Source of the DNA: JAPPLB01 sp965218555
Lineage (GTDB): Bacteria > Acidobacteriota > Terriglobia > Bryobacterales > UBA6623
Direction: 5' to 3'
Length of the DNA stretch: 64,000 bases
Assembly: GCA_965218555.1 (NCBI GenBank)
Contig: OZ244625.1
Coordinates: 124,001 to 188,000, forward strand
Shown here piece after piece: positions 16,296 through 25,227 of this stretch. The position numbers were made by a program, and so were the translations under genes. The notes below the pieces were generated by a model. That model did not search any database. It worked only from the letters and a program-made list of their open reading frames with translations, and was not told the DNA's origin. Numbering within the stretch: the stretch's first letter is position 1; every line of letters starts with the position of its first letter.

Positions 16296-17105
16296 ATGGG
16301 TGACACGATGCCGCCCACGATGAATACCGGCAGATTCAAGGGCCGAGTGGCGCTTGTCACAGGAGGCTCGCGCGGAATCGGACGAGCCGTGGCCGAGCGC
16401 CTATCCCAGGAAGGTGCGTCGGTTGCTGTGAATTACCGGGCGCGCGCCGAAGAAGCCGCCGCCGTCGTTACGGTAATACGGGATCAAGGACGCCAAGCCG
16501 TCGCGGTCAAAGCTGATGTCGCCTTGCGGTCAGAAGTAGACGCGATGGTCGAGCAAGCGTGCGCCGCATTGGGTCCCATCGACATACTGGTGAACAACGC
16601 CGGCCTGCTGGCTACGGGCGAATTGCTGCACTACGAACCAGATGAGTTTGAGCGCATGTGGCGGGTCAACGTGAACGGCGTGCTTCATGCAACGGCGGCC
16701 GTCGCACCGTTCATGATCGAGAGGAAATATGGCCGCATCGTCAATCTCTCGTCGATCGCGGCCCTTGGCACGGCTGTTCCCGGGACGACGCTGTACGCGG
16801 CGACCAAGGGCGCCGTCCAGATTCTCACCAAGCGATTCGCTTTGGAACTGGGACCCCACGGCATCACCGTGAATGCCGTCCTGCCCGGCCTTATTTTGAC
16901 GGACATGGTTTCGGAAGGGCACACGGAGGAAGAGATGCAGCGGAGGATGGAAGCCGTGTCTCGGAAATCTCTGCTCGGGCGCGTCGGCGAGCCCGGTGAT
17001 ATCGCGTCCGTGGTGGCCTTTCTTGCTTCCGACGAATCCGGATTTATGACCGGTCAGTTCCTGACTGCGGATGGAGGAAGAACCGATCTCCTGACCCACG
17101 CCTGA
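16296..17105 (+). CDS. Short-chain dehydrogenase/reductase, FabG-like
   Basis: A 269-residue NAD(P)H-dependent SDR, start chosen at the ATG giving MGDTMPPTMNTGRFKG (an ATG 4 codons later is also possible). It has the cofactor motif TGGSRGIGRAVAERL, NNAG (ILVNNAGLL), the catalytic Ser in NLSSIAALG, and the Tyr-x3-Lys pair in LYAATKGAV; the Asn of the tetrad lies in WRVNVNGV. The end, GQFLTADGG, is typical of the 3-oxoacyl-ACP reductase group. The position 51 bases upstream of fabV suggests a role in fatty acid reduction, but SDRs of this type also reduce many alcohols and ketones, so the substrate is open. Confidence 0.85.
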   Translation: MGDTMPPTMNTGRFKGRVALVTGGSRGIGRAVAERLSQEGASVAVNYRARAEEAAAVVTVIRDQGRQAVAVKADVALRSEVDAMVEQACAALGPIDILVNNAGLLATGELLHYEPDEFERMWRVNVNGVLHATAAVAPFMIERKYGRIVNLSSIAALGTAVPGTTLYAATKGAVQILTKRFALELGPHGITVNAVLPGLILTDMVSEGHTEEEMQRRMEAVSRKSLLGRVGEPGDIASVVAFLASDESGFMTGQFLTADGGRTDLLTHA

Positions 17106-17156
17106 AAGAGCAGCAGCGCGGCCGTCCGTCACGCCGTAAAGATCACCCCTCACGAC

Positions 17157-18353
17157 ATGGCCATCCAAGTAGTCAAGGAACGCACGCGAGGCTTCATCTG
17201 TGTGACAGCACACCCGGAGGGATGTCAGCGTCGTGTTGCCGAGCAAGTGGCGGCCATGCGGCAGGCGGCGTCCTCGCCGGTAGAGGGTCCTGGAACGGTT
17301 CTCGTCATCGGCGCCTCCAGCGGCTACGGCCTCGCGACCCGGGTCGCTGCTGCATGGGGCTTCGGCGCCAAGACGGTGGGTGTGTTCCGAGAGCGGCCGC
17401 CGGAGGGCCGAAGAACTGCTTCGGCCGGATACTACAATTCCGTGGCTTTCCACAGGCTCGCCCAGGCGGACGGCCTCTACGCAGGCGCGGTCAACGGCGA
17501 CGCCTTCTCGGACGATGTCAAGAAAGAGACGGTGCAGCTTGCCCGCAAGGAACTCGGCAAGATCGACCTCGTGGTCTATAGCCTGGCAGCTCCTCGACGG
17601 ACCAACCCGGAAACGGAGGAGACTGCGCAGTCGGTGCTCAAACCGATTGGCTATGAATACACCAGCAAAACGATCGACCTTTCCGAGGGCACGATCAGTG
17701 AGGTGACTCTAGAGCCGGCCGAAGAAGACGAAATCGTCTCCACCATCGCCGTTATGGGGGGCGAAGATTGGCAAGCGTGGATCGATCTGCTCAGCAAAGA
17801 GCGATTGCTCGCCGAGGGCTCTCACACCGTGGCCTATTCCTATGTCGGCCCGGAAGTGACATGGCCGATCTATCGTGACGGAACCATCGGCATGGCCAAG
17901 AAGGATCTTGTGCAAACAGCACACCAGTTGAACGACATGCTGGCCGCTCAATATGGCGGCGGGGCTTGGGTATCGGTGAACAAAGCAGTCGTCACACAGG
18001 CCTCGGCGGCGATTCCCGTAGTGCCTTTGTACCTCAGTCTGTTGTTCAAAGTGATGAAGGAGAAGGATCTCCACGAAGGCTGCCTGGAACAGATGCGGCG
18101 GCTGGTTCTGGATCATTTTGCCGCCGGCAAATCGCCGCGGGTAGATGAGCAGCGTTTGATACGCCTCGACAACCTGGAGCTTCGCGATGACGTGCAGGAT
18201 GCCGTCGCGGATCTCTGGGAACAAGTAGACAGCCGAAACCTCAGCGACATCTCCGACTTTGCCTGGTTCCGCAAGGAGTTCAGCGGCTTATTCGGCTTCC
18301 AAGTGGAAGGTGTTGACTACGATGAACCGGTCGAAATCGATGTTCGGCTGTAG
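17157..18353 (+). CDS. fabV: Enoyl-ACP/trans-2-enoyl-CoA reductase FabV
   Basis: A 398-residue NADH-dependent enoyl reductase that completes fatty acid elongation. The full-length family architecture is visible: KERTRGFICVTAHPEGC at the start, the extended Rossmann motif VIGASSGYGLATRVAAAWGFGA, VVYSLAAPRR and, in SYVGPEVTWPIYRDGTIGMAKKDL, the catalytic Tyr-x8-Lys (YRDGTIGMAK) that separates FabV from FabI. It ends with the helical C-terminal cap. FabV enzymes are known for low sensitivity to triclosan. The gene follows an SDR on the same strand and precedes tilS by 54 bases. I see nothing unusual in the catalytic residues. Confidence 0.95.
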   Translation: MAIQVVKERTRGFICVTAHPEGCQRRVAEQVAAMRQAASSPVEGPGTVLVIGASSGYGLATRVAAAWGFGAKTVGVFRERPPEGRRTASAGYYNSVAFHRLAQADGLYAGAVNGDAFSDDVKKETVQLARKELGKIDLVVYSLAAPRRTNPETEETAQSVLKPIGYEYTSKTIDLSEGTISEVTLEPAEEDEIVSTIAVMGGEDWQAWIDLLSKERLLAEGSHTVAYSYVGPEVTWPIYRDGTIGMAKKDLVQTAHQLNDMLAAQYGGGAWVSVNKAVVTQASAAIPVVPLYLSLLFKVMKEKDLHEGCLEQMRRLVLDHFAAGKSPRVDEQRLIRLDNLELRDDVQDAVADLWEQVDSRNLSDISDFAWFRKEFSGLFGFQVEGVDYDEPVEIDVRL

Positions 18354-18407
18354 GTTGACTCCTTCTTCAAGCGTTTCCGCATCGTAAGGCTCTCCTACAA
18401 TGGAGGC

Positions 18408-19868
18408 GTGCTTGATGAAGTCGCACGCTGGATCAGAAGGCACGGCATGCTCTCGCCGGGCGATCGTGTCGCGGTCGCGGTTTCCGGCGGGTCGGATTCC
18501 GTCGCGTTATTGCACGCGCTGGTTGCACTTACTCCGGACCTAGGCATCCGGCCGGCTGTCGCTCACTTCAATCACCAATTGCGCGGTGACGAATCCGACG
18601 AAGACGAGGAGTTCGTCGCGGCGCTCACCGCGCGTCTGGGGCTGCGGTTTCTCCGCAAATCTTTCGACGTGAAGGGGTTCGCAGAAAGTCACGGCGAAAA
18701 CCTCGAGCAGGCGGCGAGGAACTGCCGGTATCAGTGGTTTACCCAATTGATCCAAGACACCGACACCAATAAGGTGGCAGTAGGTCATACGCTCTCGGAT
18801 CAAGCAGAAACGGTCTTGCTCCGGCTCTTCCGTGGTTCTGGTTCAGCAGGACTCGCAGGCGTGCTGCCCGTGCGTTCTGACGGTATTGTTCGACCTCTGC
18901 TGGGGGTGACCAGAGAGCAGGCCCGGCGTTTTCTCGAAGCCCACTCCATCAAGTGGCGTGAGGACTCGAGCAACCTCGACCCGAGACACGATCGCAACCG
19001 CCTGCGCCACGAGTTGATGCCCCTGCTACAGCGAGAATGGAACCCCAATCTACCGGCCGTTCTGGCGCGGACGGCGGAGTGGGCTGTCGATGAAGAGACG
19101 TACTGGGAACAAGTGCTTTCCGAGACAGCCTCGCAGGTCATGAAGCAGCGAGCCGGGAGTGTGGAATTGTCGCTCGAACGATGGAGCGATTTTCCGGTAG
19201 CAGTGGCTCGCCGCGTTCTTCGTTACGCGATCGAGTCAGCTCGCGGCAACCTGCAAGGCATCGGGTGGGATCATATCGAGCAACTCCGTTCCCTGGCCGG
19301 GAAGAACAGTGGTGGAGAGATCCACATTCCCGGCCTGGTCGCCGTACGCTCGTTTGAGACGATCCGCCTTGAGGCCGCTCACTCTGAGAACCGTGCTCGG
19401 GAGTTCGACTTCGCCATCCAACCGCCGACAACCGTGCCCCTGCCGGACGGAAAAACCACGCTGGTTCTCCAGATCGCCGACCGGGGCGACGCGGACCGGG
19501 GGTATAATGAACTGAGATCTGAAACTCTTGATTGGGAGAGAGTTCCGAGGCCCTTGCGGTTGCGCAGTTGGCGTCCGGGGGATTGTTATCGTCCTCAGGG
19601 GCGGCTGAGTACCAAGAAGCTGAAGGCCCTTTTCCAGGAAAGCCGAACGCCTGTCTGGGAGCGCGTCGGCTGGCCGGTCCTCACGGTGCCTGCACAATCG
19701 ACGGCAGACGGCGGATATTCGGATCGCATTGTCTGGACGCGCCGTTTCGGTGTGGCGGAAGACTGCAAGCCCCAAGCTGAGAGCCGCAGTTGGTTGCAGA
19801 TCACCGAGATCGATCAAGACGGTTTGGAAGTTTCGGAGAACCGGACGAGCCGTACGAGCGTCAAATGA
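18408..19868 (+). CDS. tilS: tRNA(Ile)-lysidine synthase TilS
   Basis: Modifies C34 of tRNA-Ile(CAU) to lysidine so that it reads AUA, using ATP and lysine. The 486-residue protein has the N-type ATP-pyrophosphatase P-loop AVSGGSDSVALLHAL, HFNHQLRGDESDEDEEFV, VGHTLSDQAETVLLRLFRGSG and REDSSNLDPRHDRNRLRHELMPLL, followed by a substrate-binding segment and the TilS C-terminal domain (LRSWRPGDCYRPQG, STKKLKALFQESRTPVWER). The GTG start lies only 1 base after GGAGG, so a later ATG (MLSPGDRV, 13 codons in) may be the true start. It precedes ftsH by 46 bases, a very common bacterial arrangement. Confidence 0.94.
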   Translation: MLDEVARWIRRHGMLSPGDRVAVAVSGGSDSVALLHALVALTPDLGIRPAVAHFNHQLRGDESDEDEEFVAALTARLGLRFLRKSFDVKGFAESHGENLEQAARNCRYQWFTQLIQDTDTNKVAVGHTLSDQAETVLLRLFRGSGSAGLAGVLPVRSDGIVRPLLGVTREQARRFLEAHSIKWREDSSNLDPRHDRNRLRHELMPLLQREWNPNLPAVLARTAEWAVDEETYWEQVLSETASQVMKQRAGSVELSLERWSDFPVAVARRVLRYAIESARGNLQGIGWDHIEQLRSLAGKNSGGEIHIPGLVAVRSFETIRLEAAHSENRAREFDFAIQPPTTVPLPDGKTTLVLQIADRGDADRGYNELRSETLDWERVPRPLRLRSWRPGDCYRPQGRLSTKKLKALFQESRTPVWERVGWPVLTVPAQSTADGGYSDRIVWTRRFGVAEDCKPQAESRSWLQITEIDQDGLEVSENRTSRTSVK

Positions 19869-19914
19869 AATAGAAGTTTCAGTGCAGCCGGGGGGCTGAG
19901 AGGACATCAGCAAC

Positions 19915-21834
19915 GTGAATTCGACAGTCAAGACAGCCATCTTCTGGGTTGTCATGCTTTGCACGGCGATCCTGCTTTGGAGAGTCGTTCAGACCGGCAG
20001 CAGCGTCCGAGAGAAGGAGATTACCTACTCGGAGTTCCGCAAAGAAGTGCTGTCCCAGAACGTCGAGAGCGTCAAGATCACCAACGGGAATCAGGCCTCG
20101 GGCAAACTCAAGGGCGATGGCTCGCTGGTGAAGACGACGCTGCCTTCGGACTATCCGGGCATCATTGAAGATCTCGAGGCCAGTGGCGCGAACATCGAGC
20201 TTGAACGGTCGAGCACCCCGGCATGGCTACAATTTCTGATTAATGCTTCTCCGTTCATCCTACTGTTCGGCTTCTGGATCTTCATGATGCGGCAGATGCA
20301 GGCCGGCGGGAACAAGGCGCTGAGTTTCGGTAAGAGCCGAGCGCGCCTGCTGACGAGCCAGCAGAAGAAAGTCACGTTCAAGGACGTAGCAGGCGTTGAG
20401 GAAGCCAAGGAGGAGCTGCAGGAAATCATCGAATTTCTACGCGAGCCCCAAAAATTCCAGAAACTCGGCGGACGGATTCCCAAGGGCGTGTTGCTCGTCG
20501 GCCCACCGGGAACCGGCAAGACGTTGCTGGCCCGCGCCGTCGCGGGCGAAGCCAACGTCCCGTTCTTCTCGATTTCCGGTTCGGACTTCGTCGAGATGTT
20601 CGTCGGGGTCGGCGCGAGCCGCGTGCGAGACCTGTTCGAACAGGGGAAGAAGAACGCGCCCTGCATCATCTTCGTAGACGAGATTGACGCCGTTGGCCGT
20701 CACCGCGGCGCCGGCTTGGGCGGCGGCCATGACGAGCGTGAGCAGACGCTCAATCAGTTACTCGTCGAGATGGACGGTTTCGATTCCAACGAAGGCGTGA
20801 TCCTGATTGCCGCTACGAACCGGCCCGATGTACTTGACCCGGCTTTACTACGCCCCGGACGTTTCGACCGGCGCGTTGTGGTGAATCATCCAGACGTACG
20901 CGGACGCGAAGGCATTCTGCGCGTCCACACCCACAAGGTTCCTCTGGCGACGAACGTCGATTTGCAGGTCCTTGCTCGCGGGACGCCGGGTTTCTCCGGC
21001 GCGGACCTTGCCAACCTAGTCAACGAAGGCGCCCTGTTTGCGGCTCGCCAAAACCGCAAGGTCGTCACGATGAACGATTTCGAGTTGGCCAAGGACAAGG
21101 TCTTGATGGGTGCTGAGCGTCGCTCGATGATCCTGACCGACGAAGAGAAAAGGACGACCGCTTATCACGAGGCCGGCCATGCTCTTGTAGCCGCGCTGGT
21201 CCCGGAGGCGGACCCGTTGCATAAAGTGACGATCATCCCGAGGGGGTCCGCTCTCGGCGTCACGATGCAACTGCCGCTCGATGACAAACACACATATAAG
21301 AAAGATTTCCTCAGGGCGCGGCTCGCCATCCTTATGGGCGGCAGAATCGCAGAGGAGATGTTTCTCGATTTCATGACCACCGGAGCCGGGAACGATATCG
21401 AGCAGGCTACGGCCATGGCGCGTCAAATGGTCTGTGAGTGGGGTATGAGTTCGATGGGTCCACTCACCTTTGGGAAAAAAGAGGAGCAGATCTTCCTGGG
21501 CCGCGAAATCTCGCAACACCGCGACTACAGCGAAGCGACGGCCATCCGGATCGACGCTGAAGTGCGCAACCTCGTCAAAGGAGGCTACGATCAGGCGAAG
21601 CAGTACATCACCGAAAACGCGGATGTTCTGGTTCGCATCGCGGAAGCTTTGCTCGAGCGGGAAGTTCTGGACGCGAAGGAAATCCAGACTCTGGTTGACG
21701 GCGGTGTGTTGCCCACGTTCGCCAGCACGGAAAGTCCGGAAGGTATCGACGATGACAAGCAACACGTAATCCGGCCTGAGACCCCCAACCGCGTGCCCGG
21801 CTTATCGGAAGGCGAGCAGCCTTCCCCGGCTTGA
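19915..21834 (+). CDS. ftsH: ATP-dependent zinc metalloprotease FtsH
   Basis: Membrane-bound AAA+ protease for quality control of membrane and short-lived proteins, 639 residues from a GTG. It has two membrane spans at about 8-25 and 104-124 with a periplasmic domain between, Walker A GPPGTGKT at about 196-203, Walker B IIFVDEID near 252-258, the second region of homology (ATNRPDVLDPALLRPGRFDRR) and the zinc-protease motif HEAGH at about 418-422. The third zinc ligand lies in the expected downstream helix (GAGNDIEQAT). The protein ends in a Pro/Glu-rich tail. It follows tilS, and an SPFH protein that could belong to an FtsH membrane complex is encoded near 9.3 kb. Confidence 0.97.
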   Translation: MNSTVKTAIFWVVMLCTAILLWRVVQTGSSVREKEITYSEFRKEVLSQNVESVKITNGNQASGKLKGDGSLVKTTLPSDYPGIIEDLEASGANIELERSSTPAWLQFLINASPFILLFGFWIFMMRQMQAGGNKALSFGKSRARLLTSQQKKVTFKDVAGVEEAKEELQEIIEFLREPQKFQKLGGRIPKGVLLVGPPGTGKTLLARAVAGEANVPFFSISGSDFVEMFVGVGASRVRDLFEQGKKNAPCIIFVDEIDAVGRHRGAGLGGGHDEREQTLNQLLVEMDGFDSNEGVILIAATNRPDVLDPALLRPGRFDRRVVVNHPDVRGREGILRVHTHKVPLATNVDLQVLARGTPGFSGADLANLVNEGALFAARQNRKVVTMNDFELAKDKVLMGAERRSMILTDEEKRTTAYHEAGHALVAALVPEADPLHKVTIIPRGSALGVTMQLPLDDKHTYKKDFLRARLAILMGGRIAEEMFLDFMTTGAGNDIEQATAMARQMVCEWGMSSMGPLTFGKKEEQIFLGREISQHRDYSEATAIRIDAEVRNLVKGGYDQAKQYITENADVLVRIAEALLEREVLDAKEIQTLVDGGVLPTFASTESPEGIDDDKQHVIRPETPNRVPGLSEGEQPSPA

Positions 21835-22247
21835 TCCAGATTTGCGACCTGCCTCTCGTTCCTCCCCGAGCATGCGCCCAATCGTTCGGTGAGGGGAGGC
21901 TCCGCTTCGCCCGTAATGCAATGGAAGCAGTGCGCCGAGACGTGGTTCAGAGATATCTTTACTCGTCCACGGCGTGCGGCTATCCCAAGTTTCTCCAAGA
22001 AGAAGCCTCCGTTGCGCCGCTGCGAGAGGGGGATGCTTATCCGGCTCAGCCGCAGGACGCGCACGGCCGGTAGAAGAGGGCAGCCGAGCGGAGCTACCTG
22101 CACAACGGTCAGAACCATGGCCTCGACAAGCGGATCGTGCGCCGCCGCGCCTCTCTCAAGCTTCAGACACTTTGACGTCTCCGCCGAAAATGCATGCGGG
22201 GGCATCGGATCACCGTCCCAGCCGCGATTTCCGGAATGGGGCGTCTT
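21835..22247. other. Intergenic stretch between convergent ftsH and egtD
   Basis: About 410 bases with only short frames lacking family motifs. I see no clear terminator hairpin followed by a T-run and no RNA gene. Confidence 0.45.
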
Positions 22248-23219
22248 TCAGCGCGCCGTCAGGTAGTGGAGACTGAAGAGATCCTGCGGGTCGGTCCAGG
22301 CTTTGATCAGCTCAAAACCGGTTTGCGCCGCGAGACGTTGGAACTCGTCGATGCTGAATTTATAGGAATTTTCCGTGTGAATCGTCTCGCTCTCGGCGAA
22401 GCAAATCGAGGTGCCGTTCAGGGAGACGAACTGAGGTTTCAGACTGACGATGTGCATCTCGATACGTCCGTGCTCAGCGTTATAGAAAGCACGGTGACGG
22501 TATGCCGAGAGGTCGAAGTCGGCGTCGAGTTCTTGGTTGATTCGCTCGAGCAAGTTCAGATTGAAAGCCGCCGTGACTTGCGCTGAATCGTTGTAGGCGG
22601 CATGGAGCAGTTTCTCGTCCTTCTTGAGGTCGACGCCGATGAGCAGGGAACCGCTAGTCCCGATCTGCCGCGCCGTGTTGGCCAGGAACGAGACAGCCTG
22701 GCCGGGGCTGAAGTTGCCGATCGTGGATCCGGGAAAGAAGACCAGCTTGTTTTGCGGAGCGCCCCGCTTGGGCGTAGGAAGGGGGAACGGCTTCGAGTAG
22801 TCCGCGCACACGGCGATGACTTCGAGCCGAGGGTAGGACTCGGCCAGCCGCTCGCAGGACTCGACAAGATGTTGTCTGGAAATATCGATCGCGACATAGG
22901 TCACGTCTCCCTGCAGGGCGTCGAGGAGGATACCCACTTTGCTGCTGCTGCCGCTGCCGTACTCGATGAGCAGCGAGTCCCTGCCGACGAGGTCGGCGAC
23001 CTCCCCGGCGCGGGCCCTCAGAATCGAGATCTCCGTTCGCGTGGCATAGTACTCGCTCAGCCGGGTAATCCGGTCAAACAGCTCCGAGCCGCGCTTGTCG
23101 TAGAAGAACTTGGGGGGGATCCACTTCGGCTCGTCAGTGAGGCCGCGGAGCACCACTTCTAGGAAAGCATTCGCCTCAGGATGGTGATCGTGGAACTCGA
23201 TACCATCGAAGCGTTCCAT
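22248..23219 (-). CDS. egtD: L-histidine N-alpha-methyltransferase EgtD (ergothioneine biosynthesis)
   Basis: SAM-dependent enzyme that trimethylates histidine to hercynine, the first step of ergothioneine synthesis. From the ATG giving MERFDGIEFHDHH it is 323 residues, the normal length; upstream in-frame sequence overlaps egtB and has no match. Family features: WIPPKFFYDKRGSELFDRIT, LSEYYATRTEISIL, the SAM-binding LIEYGSGSSSK at about 84-94, VFFPGSTIGNFSP, LLIGVDLKKDEKLLHAAYND and the C-terminal TENSYKFSIDEFQRLA. The start codon is 31 bases from the egtB stop on the same strand, so the two genes form an operon in the order egtB-egtD. Confidence 0.94.
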   Translation of the reverse strand: MERFDGIEFHDHHPEANAFLEVVLRGLTDEPKWIPPKFFYDKRGSELFDRITRLSEYYATRTEISILRARAGEVADLVGRDSLLIEYGSGSSSKVGILLDALQGDVTYVAIDISRQHLVESCERLAESYPRLEVIAVCADYSKPFPLPTPKRGAPQNKLVFFPGSTIGNFSPGQAVSFLANTARQIGTSGSLLIGVDLKKDEKLLHAAYNDSAQVTAAFNLNLLERINQELDADFDLSAYRHRAFYNAEHGRIEMHIVSLKPQFVSLNGTSICFAESETIHTENSYKFSIDEFQRLAAQTGFELIKAWTDPQDLFSLHYLTAR

Positions 23220-23250
23220 GGGCTTCAAGGATGTGCGGGTTGACGGGGCT

Positions 23251-24540
23251 TCAGTCGGAGGCGAGTCGGATGCCGGAAAACTGCCAGCGGGCGTCGGCCG
23301 GAAAGAAGTTGCGATACGTGGGTCGAATATGGCGCCGCGACGTGGCGCATGAGCCGCCTCGCAGTACGTATCGGTTGCACATGAACTTGCCGTTGTATTC
23401 GCCGACAGCACCCTCGGCGGGCTGGAAGCCCGGGTACGCTGTATAGGGGCTTTGGGTCCATTCCCAGACGTCGCCGAAAAACTGCCGGGACTGCTCTTCC
23501 GGAGGAGCCGGGTGAAAGCGGCCCGACTCATGGAAGTTGCCGTCCAGTGCTTCCTCGGATGCTGTGCATTCCCATTCCGTCTCAGTCGGGAGTCGGTTGC
23601 CGCGCCAGCGGGCGAAGGCATCGGCTTCGAAATAGCTGACGTGGCAGACCGGTTCCTCCTCACGGATCTCGCGCATTCCCGAGAGCGTCATCATGAACCA
23701 CCGATTGTCTAAGTTCTCCCAATACAGCGGCGCGCCCCAGCCACGCTCCTGAACGGCGACCCAGCCTTCGGAGAGCCAATACCGTGCGTCTCGGTAACCT
23801 CCTGCCTGCATGAACTCGAGATACTCCCCGTTGGTGACCAAATGCGAGGCGAGGCGGTGAGGTTGGACGTAGACACGGTGCCGGGGGCCTTCGTTGTCGT
23901 AGTGGAAACCTGAGCCCTCAAACCCGATCTCGGTGACCCCGCCTTCGGATGCAATCCAATCGCGCAGCGGCTCTAGGGCGTGAACGGGGGGTTTGTCGGG
24001 CGAGTACGCTGGTCGCAAAGGGTTCTCCGTGAGGATGTGCTTGATGTCGGTAATCAGCAGCTCCTGATGCTGCTCTTCGTGATTGATGCCGAGATCAACC
24101 AAGGGTCCGATTCGATGCCAAAGCGCATCGTCGGCCTGCTCGATGAGTTGTTCCATGTGACGGTCGACATGTGTCCGGTATTCGTAGATCTCTCTCACCG
24201 TGGGACGTGACAGTAAACCGCGACGGGGCCGCGGGTGCCGTTCCCCGACGGCTTCGTAGTACGAATTAAAGAGAAAGCAGTACCGCGGATGGAAACTCTC
24301 GTAGTCAGTGAAATGGGGTTCCAGAAGAAAAGTCTCGAGAAACCACGTCGTATGCGCCAGATGCCACTTTGGCGGACTGACGTCATCCATGGTCTGGATT
24401 ACATAGTCTTCGGTCTCCAGCGGCGAGCAGATGGCGTGCGAATTTCCCCGGACCCGGCGGAAAACATCGAGGAAGTCCCGCCGAGACACCGGCGAGCAAA
24501 ATCCGGCATGAACCTCGGATTCGACTGCAGAAGGAGTCAT
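23251..24540 (-). CDS. egtB: Hercynine oxygenase / sulfoxide synthase EgtB
   Basis: Non-heme iron enzyme that couples a thiol donor to hercynine with O2. The 429-residue protein starts at the ATG giving MTPSAVESEVH. An N-terminal DinB-like helical bundle carries the iron site: WHLAHTTWF near residue 60 and the His-x3-His pair in NHEEQHQE at about 154-158. The C-terminal FGE-sulfatase/C-type-lectin-like domain includes GFHYDNEGPRHRVYVQPHRLASHLVTNGEYLEFM, RLPTETEWECTA, DVWEWTQSPY and VLRGGSCATSRRHIRPTYRNFF. With egtD this is the compact pathway core. EgtA, EgtC and EgtE are not in the window, so the sulfur donor (cysteine or gamma-glutamylcysteine) and the C-S lyase are unknown. Confidence 0.93.
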   Translation of the reverse strand: MTPSAVESEVHAGFCSPVSRRDFLDVFRRVRGNSHAICSPLETEDYVIQTMDDVSPPKWHLAHTTWFLETFLLEPHFTDYESFHPRYCFLFNSYYEAVGERHPRPRRGLLSRPTVREIYEYRTHVDRHMEQLIEQADDALWHRIGPLVDLGINHEEQHQELLITDIKHILTENPLRPAYSPDKPPVHALEPLRDWIASEGGVTEIGFEGSGFHYDNEGPRHRVYVQPHRLASHLVTNGEYLEFMQAGGYRDARYWLSEGWVAVQERGWGAPLYWENLDNRWFMMTLSGMREIREEEPVCHVSYFEADAFARWRGNRLPTETEWECTASEEALDGNFHESGRFHPAPPEEQSRQFFGDVWEWTQSPYTAYPGFQPAEGAVGEYNGKFMCNRYVLRGGSCATSRRHIRPTYRNFFPADARWQFSGIRLASD

Positions 24541-24638
24541 GGAGAGGCCGAGACGGGCGGGCCCCAATATCTTAACGGACGATTCGAAGAGGGATCCATG
24601 AGCGCTGAACCACAAAAACCCGACTCTCCTTCTAGGTC
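24541..24638. other. Upstream region of egtB with no clear promoter
   Basis: Short spacer between the egtB start and an hsdM relic. I see no near-consensus promoter; the surrounding sequence to the insertion element is degraded. Confidence 0.35.
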
Positions 24639-24746
24639 TGTCAAAGCTGCGACGAGTGGCGCGGCATCATGGACGCCTCAAAGTACAAGGACTACGCCCT
24701 GAGGCTGCTGTTCAGAAAATACGTCTTGGACAAGCACGCCGTCTGA
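24639..24746 (+). pseudogene. HsdM (type I restriction-modification methylase) N-terminal relic
   Basis: One frame reads CQSCDEWRGIMDASKYKDYALRLLFRKYVLDKHAV and then stops. This is the conserved N-terminal segment of HsdM (L-R-G-x-MDASEYKDYVLxLLFxKYVSDKY). Only about 35 of roughly 500 residues remain and no methylase catalytic motif follows, so this is a fragment. It lies about 300 bases to the left of an insertion sequence, which may have helped to remove the rest. Confidence 0.6.
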
Positions 24747-25048
24747 CGGACGCGTTCATCGAAGCAGTCGCGGGGGCGGCTTCGCAGACGAGAGGACCAG
24801 CAGCCCGCTCATAGTTTCGCGGCAGCCCGAACTACTGCTGCTGCATCTGCCGCAGCAGCTCTTTCAGAGCAGACGGGTGCAGGTGCAGCGCCGCGCTTTC
24901 TCGAAACGGGAGTCGTTGCAGACGGGTGTGTGGAGCAACCCGCGCGAGGCTTCTGGGCAATGGCTTCCTACACCGGCACGACTACCGGCACGCCAGTCAG
25001 AGCCCTAAGAACAGCTATGCAGCGGAGCCGTGCAGAGCAGCTGTTGAA

Positions 25049-25092
25049 GGGCAATGATAATGTCCCCTGGAGAGGGCAATAGAAATGTCCCC
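25049..25092 (+). repeat. Left end of the insertion sequence, two tandem end motifs
   Basis: GGGCAATGATAATGTCCCC at 25049-25067 and GGGCAATAGAAATGTCCCC at 25074-25092, spaced by 6 bases. Both are inverted relative to the motifs at the right end. Confidence 0.75.
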
Positions 25093-25171
25093 TAATCTGG
25101 GCTCGGAAGGAGGAGCGAGGATTGGGAAGGACAGGGATGAGCGCGAAGGGAGTCAGGCGCAGTGAGGTGCT

Positions 25172-25227
25172 GAGGCGAGTGCAACGAGGCGAGTGCAACG
25201 AGGCGAGTGCAACGAGGCGAGTGCAAG
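25172..25227 (+). repeat. Four tandem 14-base units at the start of the transposase gene
   Basis: Three exact copies of GAGGCGAGTGCAAC and one GAGGCGAGTGCAAG. Two copies would give a continuous transposase start reading RSEVLRRVQRGECKLSEAAQ; the two extra copies add 28 bases and shift the frame by one. Confidence 0.85.

Noticed and set aside
25172..25227. CRISPR-like repeats
   Set aside because: The 14-base units are directly adjacent without spacers and lie inside the transposase gene.
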